Below are positions 39,002 through 64,000 of a DNA stretch of 64,000 nucleotides, one piece after another; position 1 is the stretch's first letter, and every line of letters begins with the position of its first letter. This DNA is from Oasisia sp. SBJ-2009 (taxonomy: Eukaryota; Annelida; Polychaeta; Sabellida; Siboglinidae): contig OZ024863.1 in assembly GCA_964017155.1 (NCBI GenBank), positions 39,236,117 through 39,300,116 on the forward strand. The letters run 5' to 3'. A program made the position numbers and the translations under genes. The notes under the pieces are model-generated. The model searched no databases and was not told the origin of the DNA. It saw nothing but the letters and a program-made list of their open reading frames with translations.

Positions 39002-39464
39002 GTAAGGATATTCTTGACTCGGATCGCTACTTGTGGAATTGCGCGTTTCTTTTTCCTACATTAGATAGATCCATAGTTTAGTTTGACGGCAAAGAATATG
39101 GTTAGTGTGTCCTTAAATATGTAGCGTATGGTCATATTAAGTTATATGCGAGTCGTTTTAATAAAATGTGCACAATTTGTTTTAGACTTGCTGTAATCGT
39201 TAGACACTATAACTGATCGACAACCAATTGAACAGTCTTCATCCTAAATCAATAACACAATGTGCAGAAATTAGTTTGTGAGTTGTAGAGATAAGAACTA
39301 AATTGTATGAATTGCAAAAAGAAAATACCTAAACACGGTACGAGCGAAATGTTCAATTTTAGAGACAGCATCAATATACTGGGACTGTTAGACGAACCAA
39401 CAGGACGTAACTGTTTGCCACCTACTCAAACCGTCACCACTGTCTCCTGTTGTACTTTCAGACT

Positions 39465-44937
<5,473 letters not shown>

Positions 44938-45012
44938 ATAGGTGCAACTTCTCAAGACCAACACGCGTTGTTCTACAACTACTGCCTTGTTGTCAATGAC
45001 ACTGACGTTAAT

Positions 45013-45018
45013 AATAAA
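45013..45018 (+). promoter_or_regulatory. Poly(A) signal of the TSP1/LamG gene
   Basis: AATAAA 76 nt after the stop, with GTGTTGAACATGG and TCTCTCTGTTGT immediately downstream. Confidence 0.75.
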
Positions 45019-45689
45019 TTCAGCAGTGTTGAACATGGTTCGTGTCTCTCTCTGTTGTATTCGACATAAGCCTGACACAATACTAATTATGTTTTCTATT
45101 ATGCGTTCCCTACTATTAGAGTAGGAACTGTAGGTATTTTGAAAATGTGTGAACATTGTTCACGCATACTGTATTAAACCTTAGGAATTATGAACTTGCA
45201 GAGAAGGCGTAAATGATTTACGTAATTAAGGGGTGGTTTCATGATGTAGTCATGTGTGTGCGTGTGTGTAAGTGGCGTGTGTATGTGAGAGTGTCGACCA
45301 TGAATATTAATTAACAACAATATAATTAACATTAATTATCAGTGGTGTGTAGTTAGCCATGTGGATGTCGCCACCACAACCGGTGAATTACGACCAGAAA
45401 GATAATTACTGTGCCATCGCCGGCAACATTCGCCCGCACAGATAGCAACCTTGTCAACAGAGAACGTAGATCCTAACTTCCCATTTTTATTTGCTAAATC
45501 CAAAGCACGAGTGTGAAATAAACATCAGATGGCACCTTTACGACTTGCACTACTGTAACTGTACTCGGCGGAATGTGCAGCAACCTCGAGTTACGACTGG
45601 TTCGGTTACATCTTTTGGCAAAAGTACAATCTTGACTTAAACATAAAACGCTAACGATCTCTTTCTAGACCAACCGAGTTAATGATGCC
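45019..45689. other. Intergenic, no gene seen
   Basis: No supported frame between the poly(A) signal and the CA array. Confidence 0.4.
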
Positions 45690-46080
<391 letters not shown>

Positions 46081-46660
46081 ACATTTATTCAAAAAAATCA
46101 CTTTTTTTTACCTTAGAATGGCGTAACTTAAACCACTCGCCTAAAACTAGCATGAACAGATGGCGACTAACTGTTACCTAGTTTGTCAGACATAATTGTC
46201 TAACAAACTAAGCTTTTTAGTTTCAGGAAATTTCAGAAAATATTAAGGCATACTTATATAGTACATCTCGATATTTATGGCGTCCCTGAGAGGTCGGAAC
46301 AAGAAAAACGACGTTAGCGCCCAGCGTATTTTGGTGCGGGATTCTGGGCGTGATTAGTTTATTTCCGGGTTCACAGTAGACGAATATTATTTTGAGATTG
46401 GTGCCACAACTAGAATTTAGAGTACCCTGAAATAGGGTTTGAGCGGGGCTCTGGTTGTATTTAAGGACAACGACCAGTATTACTGTCCAAGTGGCTGATA
46501 TTGGTGGTAGACAATAACATTATAATGTTAACGGTCCATTGGTAACTGTAGTAAATTAAGGTACGGCATTGGTTATAGCATAGTAGGGAGGATATGTAGT
46601 AGCATACTATAAAATGTTTTACCAAGATATACCACACATGCCATATGAACCACGATATCG
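46081..46660. other. No gene seen
   Basis: Unique intergenic sequence. Confidence 0.4.
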
Positions 46661-46746
<86 letters not shown>

Positions 46747-46758
46747 CATATAAATATA

Positions 46759-46847
<89 letters not shown>

Positions 46848-46925
46848 ATATATGTATATGTGCGTGTGTGTGTGTGCGTGTGCGTGTGCGTGTGCTTGTG
46901 CTTGTGCGTGTGCATGTGCGTGTGT
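46661..46925. repeat. (TA)n then TGTGCG microsatellite
   Basis: About 180 bp TA-rich followed by about 65 bp TG/CG. Confidence 0.97.
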
Positions 46926-47729
46926 GGTCGTTTAACAATTTGCATTCCTTTAGAGTTAACTTTTCGCACCTGTTATGAGATAGACTTTCTGTGCGTATCT
47001 GCTGAGATGGGAGCTATCTGGATTTAGATGCGATTGAAGTGTCTACTTTATTTCTTTTACTAACACAATTAACACATAAATTGGGCATAGATCAGGTGTA
47101 AGTTTGGTCGCTGGCACCTATGTTTATCAGACTACAAATGGGTGGACAACTTGAACGACTGACACTTGCGTTCGTAACACGATAAAGGCATTCCTGTGAG
47201 CACTGGTGTTTGAGGCATCTGTCACATGTGGACCGGAACCCAAGGTAACGCGACAAAAAATGACAGTAACACATGTATATATGTGATCATTGCAATATGC
47301 GACATACCAGATACCAAGAAATCGGCAGCGAGAACATTAAGTTACTGAACAGTCTAAGTTCGTTCAAAAAAATTCAAACACATTTCTTCACGCAAGCATA
47401 CTATTGCATAACTCCTGTTTCAATGACATTGCTATTTTAATATTTAATATTAAATGTTATCCGCAATATTTTATTCATATAAATTATGTGCTTTTAACTA
47501 AATGTTATATGTTTATTTATTAACTATTTCTAAATCAGCTCTTTTACACTATTTATAAAAAAAAATTAATATATATTTTATATTTTATATTTATGTCGTT
47601 CTGTGTAAAGCACCCGAGAGCTTTTTATCTTAAGTGAACAAGGGCGCTATATAAAATCCTATATTATTGTTAGAACAGTTACTCGAGGCAACGAGCTGCC
47701 GCCATCGGTTCAGCAGTCTGAAGCCATGC
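46926..47729. other. Intergenic; LINE-type tail at 47,580-47,670
   Basis: A small Cys-rich minus frame (47,274-47,092) was not recognised. GGGCGCTATATAAAATCC at about 47,641 resembles a CR1/SINE 3' end. Confidence 0.4.
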
Positions 47730-47730
47730 T

Positions 47731-48335
47731 AGCCTCGGTTTCCCCGGCTCCGTGAGGTGGCAGCACTTTTAAGCCCCTCAACTCTGCCTGGGAAAAGAGA
47801 CGTTCTGCATTTTCAACTCGCCAGGGCGGCCTTACCCCAGATTAGAGTAGAGACGCTGATTGACTCTCAGGCCAACTATGAAATAAAAATTAAAATAACG
47901 ATATACTTTTACAAGATAATGATATCCTATGAAAAGTATTCAAGATTGAAGTTATATTAACACAAAATAAGTAAAAATTTAAATTTACAATTGTTTATAA
48001 AATAAGAATTACGGCAGGATTAATCAGTATCCGTGAGGTGGCAGCATTGTCTAGCCCCACACGCATAGCATACACATTAAATAAGGATACCTTTTTATCA
48101 AATAATGTTGTATTATAAAAACTATTCAAAATTAAACTTATATTAACACAAAATAAATAGAAATACAAATTTGCAGTTGTTTATAAAACTAGAAATTACG
48201 GCAGGATTAACCAGTGTCCGTGAGGTGGCAGCATTGTATAGATCACGCGGATAAACAAACAAAAGCTGACTAAGTAACCAGACTGTCTTCTCGGCGTAGT
48301 TCCGCAGCCGACCGACAGAGGGTTAAGCGAGACTG
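47731..48335 (-). repeat. 600-bp composite repeat, copy B (inverted partner 22,985-23,586)
   Basis: Reverse complement of copy A along its whole length, including all three CTGCCACCTCACGGA modules (as TCCGTGAGGTGGCAG at about 47,751, 48,030 and 48,218) and both end sequences. Diverged by scattered substitutions and small indels. Confidence 0.88.
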
Positions 48336-48848
48336 AATCCATGCAAGTGCGTCGCAATGCTACATCGAATGACACATCGCGCTGACTCAGGAAAAAATAG
48401 AACTGTCCCACTTTGAAGTGACATATCGTGCGACAGAACATGGTCCTGACCTTCTTTAATGATGTCTCAGTCGCCCCTTTGCAGCGACGATATCTCCTCG
48501 TCTAAACCCGCTTAAGCCTTCAACGGCCGAAGTATAGCTTAACTTACCAGGACGTAGCTAACAAGGTCATCAAATAGCACCGAATCCAACATTGCAATGA
48601 CGCCACCTGAAATGGATGGGTAGTTTTTTTTCCGAGTAAACGTTAACACGGTGTTCATTATGAAGCAAGTCGCGCATTGATTTTGGTGCGTCGCGTAAAT
48701 AGATGTCAGCGACATTCTAGCAGATGCCGACCGCTTAATTCCTGTGCCGGGCAAGTCTCTCACTCTCGCCTGTCCGTGTCGATTATCAACCGACTCGTTA
48801 TGTGAGCACGGCCTGTTACTGTTACTGCTACTGCCCACATGGCGAGAG

Positions 48849-48880
48849 TATAAAAGCACTGTGTGTAATGCGCTCGTGCT
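48849..48880 (+). promoter_or_regulatory. TATA-box promoter, probably of the TRPA-like gene
   Basis: GTATAAAAGC with the TATA core at 48,849-48,856; initiation would fall near 48,880. It lies 641 bp before the candidate first coding ATG at 49,490. Confidence 0.5.
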
Positions 48881-49489
48881 GAGATCGTCGCCGGTTCAAG
48901 AGCATTACAGCGAGCGAGCACCGGTTATAATCTCCGGCGAGTCTCGGATCATCACTGGCGATTAACTGCCTGGGTCGTCAAGGTCAGTTGAGCGCTGTCC
49001 ACCGCTTACGTACGCTGTTCACCGGACATCGCATTGGTCACCGGCGGCGTATTCAACTGTCCGTAGACAACTAGTGAGCAATGAACGGGAAGTGACGTCA
49101 CTCTGCCGTCATCAGATGACATTCAAAGCGAGCGTTTGATCGTGTTGGACATCACACATGTTGACAGGGCGTTCTGCGGAGAGCGGAACTCAACACAAGC
49201 GATTCAAATCCGCTCATACTCGCCGGACAGAACAGGCAAGTCTGCCAGTAGGTGGCGTTGTTGCTGTTCTGGTTGACCAACTACGACAACGATGATCACA
49301 ACCATGTCGTTGTAACCCTGGAATATATGTCCTGTCCAGCAACTCAGCCGTGTCCTGTGACGCTCAGGTCGCGTTCACTTTGACGATTTATAAACCTTCC
49401 TTGAGGTGTAAAACACAGCAAGTCAACTATAACCGAAACCTTCATTCAATCTGTGTTCATATCACGGCGACCTACACGTGCTCGAGTCT

Positions 49490-63581
<14,092 letters not shown>

Positions 63582-64000
63582 GTCAGTATGGTGTAATCAT
63601 CGTAGACTAATATTGTATTCATATAGCGCCTGTCTACAATATTCTGCCACTTTACAGATCTTTATAAAAAAAAGTGTCAAATATCTGCTTCTGAAAAATC
63701 AGTAATATGTTGTTTCTGTTCTGAATGTACTGTTATTATACGTTGGTTTTCTATAATAATATTAAACATTTATTTAAATAAAATTTTACTTGTTACACAC
63801 GTGCATCGATGTATTTAATTTTGTGGTACACTTGTAATTCAATATTTAACTATTTTAATTAACTAGTTGCATTATTATGATGTTGCTGTATAGGTTTTTG
63901 TTTTTATGTTCACGAATTATAATTTGTTTCGTAAGTGTTAAAATACATGAATAAGGAAAATAAGCACTGTTACTTTATTCCAATTGTTACATGGTATAAT
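63582..64000. other. Intron of the TRPA-like gene; no further exon
   Basis: Donor GTCAGT at 63,582. TTCATATAGCGCC at about 63,619 resembles an inverted SINE/LINE end; the rest is AT-rich. Confidence 0.5.

Noticed and set aside
47092..47274. Cysteine-rich minus-strand frame resembling an EGF-type exon
   Set aside because: Cysteine spacing does not fit EGF and there are no splice sites in phase; left as unexplained.

Overview
The window is eukaryotic nuclear DNA from an invertebrate animal. The genes have GT-AG introns and GC-rich exons inside AT-rich, microsatellite-laden introns. They include a TRPA-type ankyrin channel, a TSP1/chitin-binding/LamG secreted protein and a DXD glycosyltransferase, and there are several LINE families and tRNA-derived SINEs. 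A lophotrochozoan (mollusc, brachiopod, annelid) or a cephalochordate would fit. I cannot decide between them from sequence alone. There is no operon logic; the four readable genes are independent neighbours.

Layout. 1-104 is the tail of a coiled-coil-like exon of a gene entering from the left. 105-9,250 is gene-poor: microsatellites, a decayed reverse transcriptase, two hammerhead-like/Penelope-type relics, a CpG-rich block and one copy of a nearly identical dispersed repeat. 9,314-17,692 (+) is a five-exon sulfotransferase-like P-loop gene (269 aa), with a poly(A) signal at 18,269. 18.3-32.3 kb is a transposon and satellite belt. It holds the second copy of the dispersed repeat, a degraded LINE on the minus strand, a CR1-like relic, and a full-length LINE (25,789-29,274) bounded by a perfect 13-bp target-site duplication with one nonsense codon early in its main frame. 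32,861-34,903 (-) is a two-exon type II membrane glycosyltransferase (375 aa). 38,974-45,018 (+) is a TATA/Inr-driven gene for a secreted 417-aa TSP1 + chitin-binding + LamG-like protein, divergently oriented to the glycosyltransferase. 48,849 to the right edge (+) is a TRPA1-like gene with 11 ankyrin repeats. Its membrane part lies beyond the window.

The most distinctive pattern is that tandem repeats repeatedly sit on, or contain, exon-intron junctions. In four cases the repeat unit includes exon bases plus the splice site: the acceptor of sulfotransferase exon 3, the donor of the LamG-gene exon 6, the donor of TRPA exon 54,106-54,294 (11 extra exact-length 26-bp copies), and the acceptor of TRPA exon 59,309-59,473. 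Four further junctions are directly abutted or closely preceded by repeats. I see no previously undescribed enzymatic system. Exon-junction minisatellite expansion is the feature most worth following up.

Gene models were built by hand from splice consensus, phase continuity and family resemblance; all three complete models close in frame. The first coding exon of the TRPA gene, the sulfotransferase intron-3 donor and the left-edge exon are the least certain parts.
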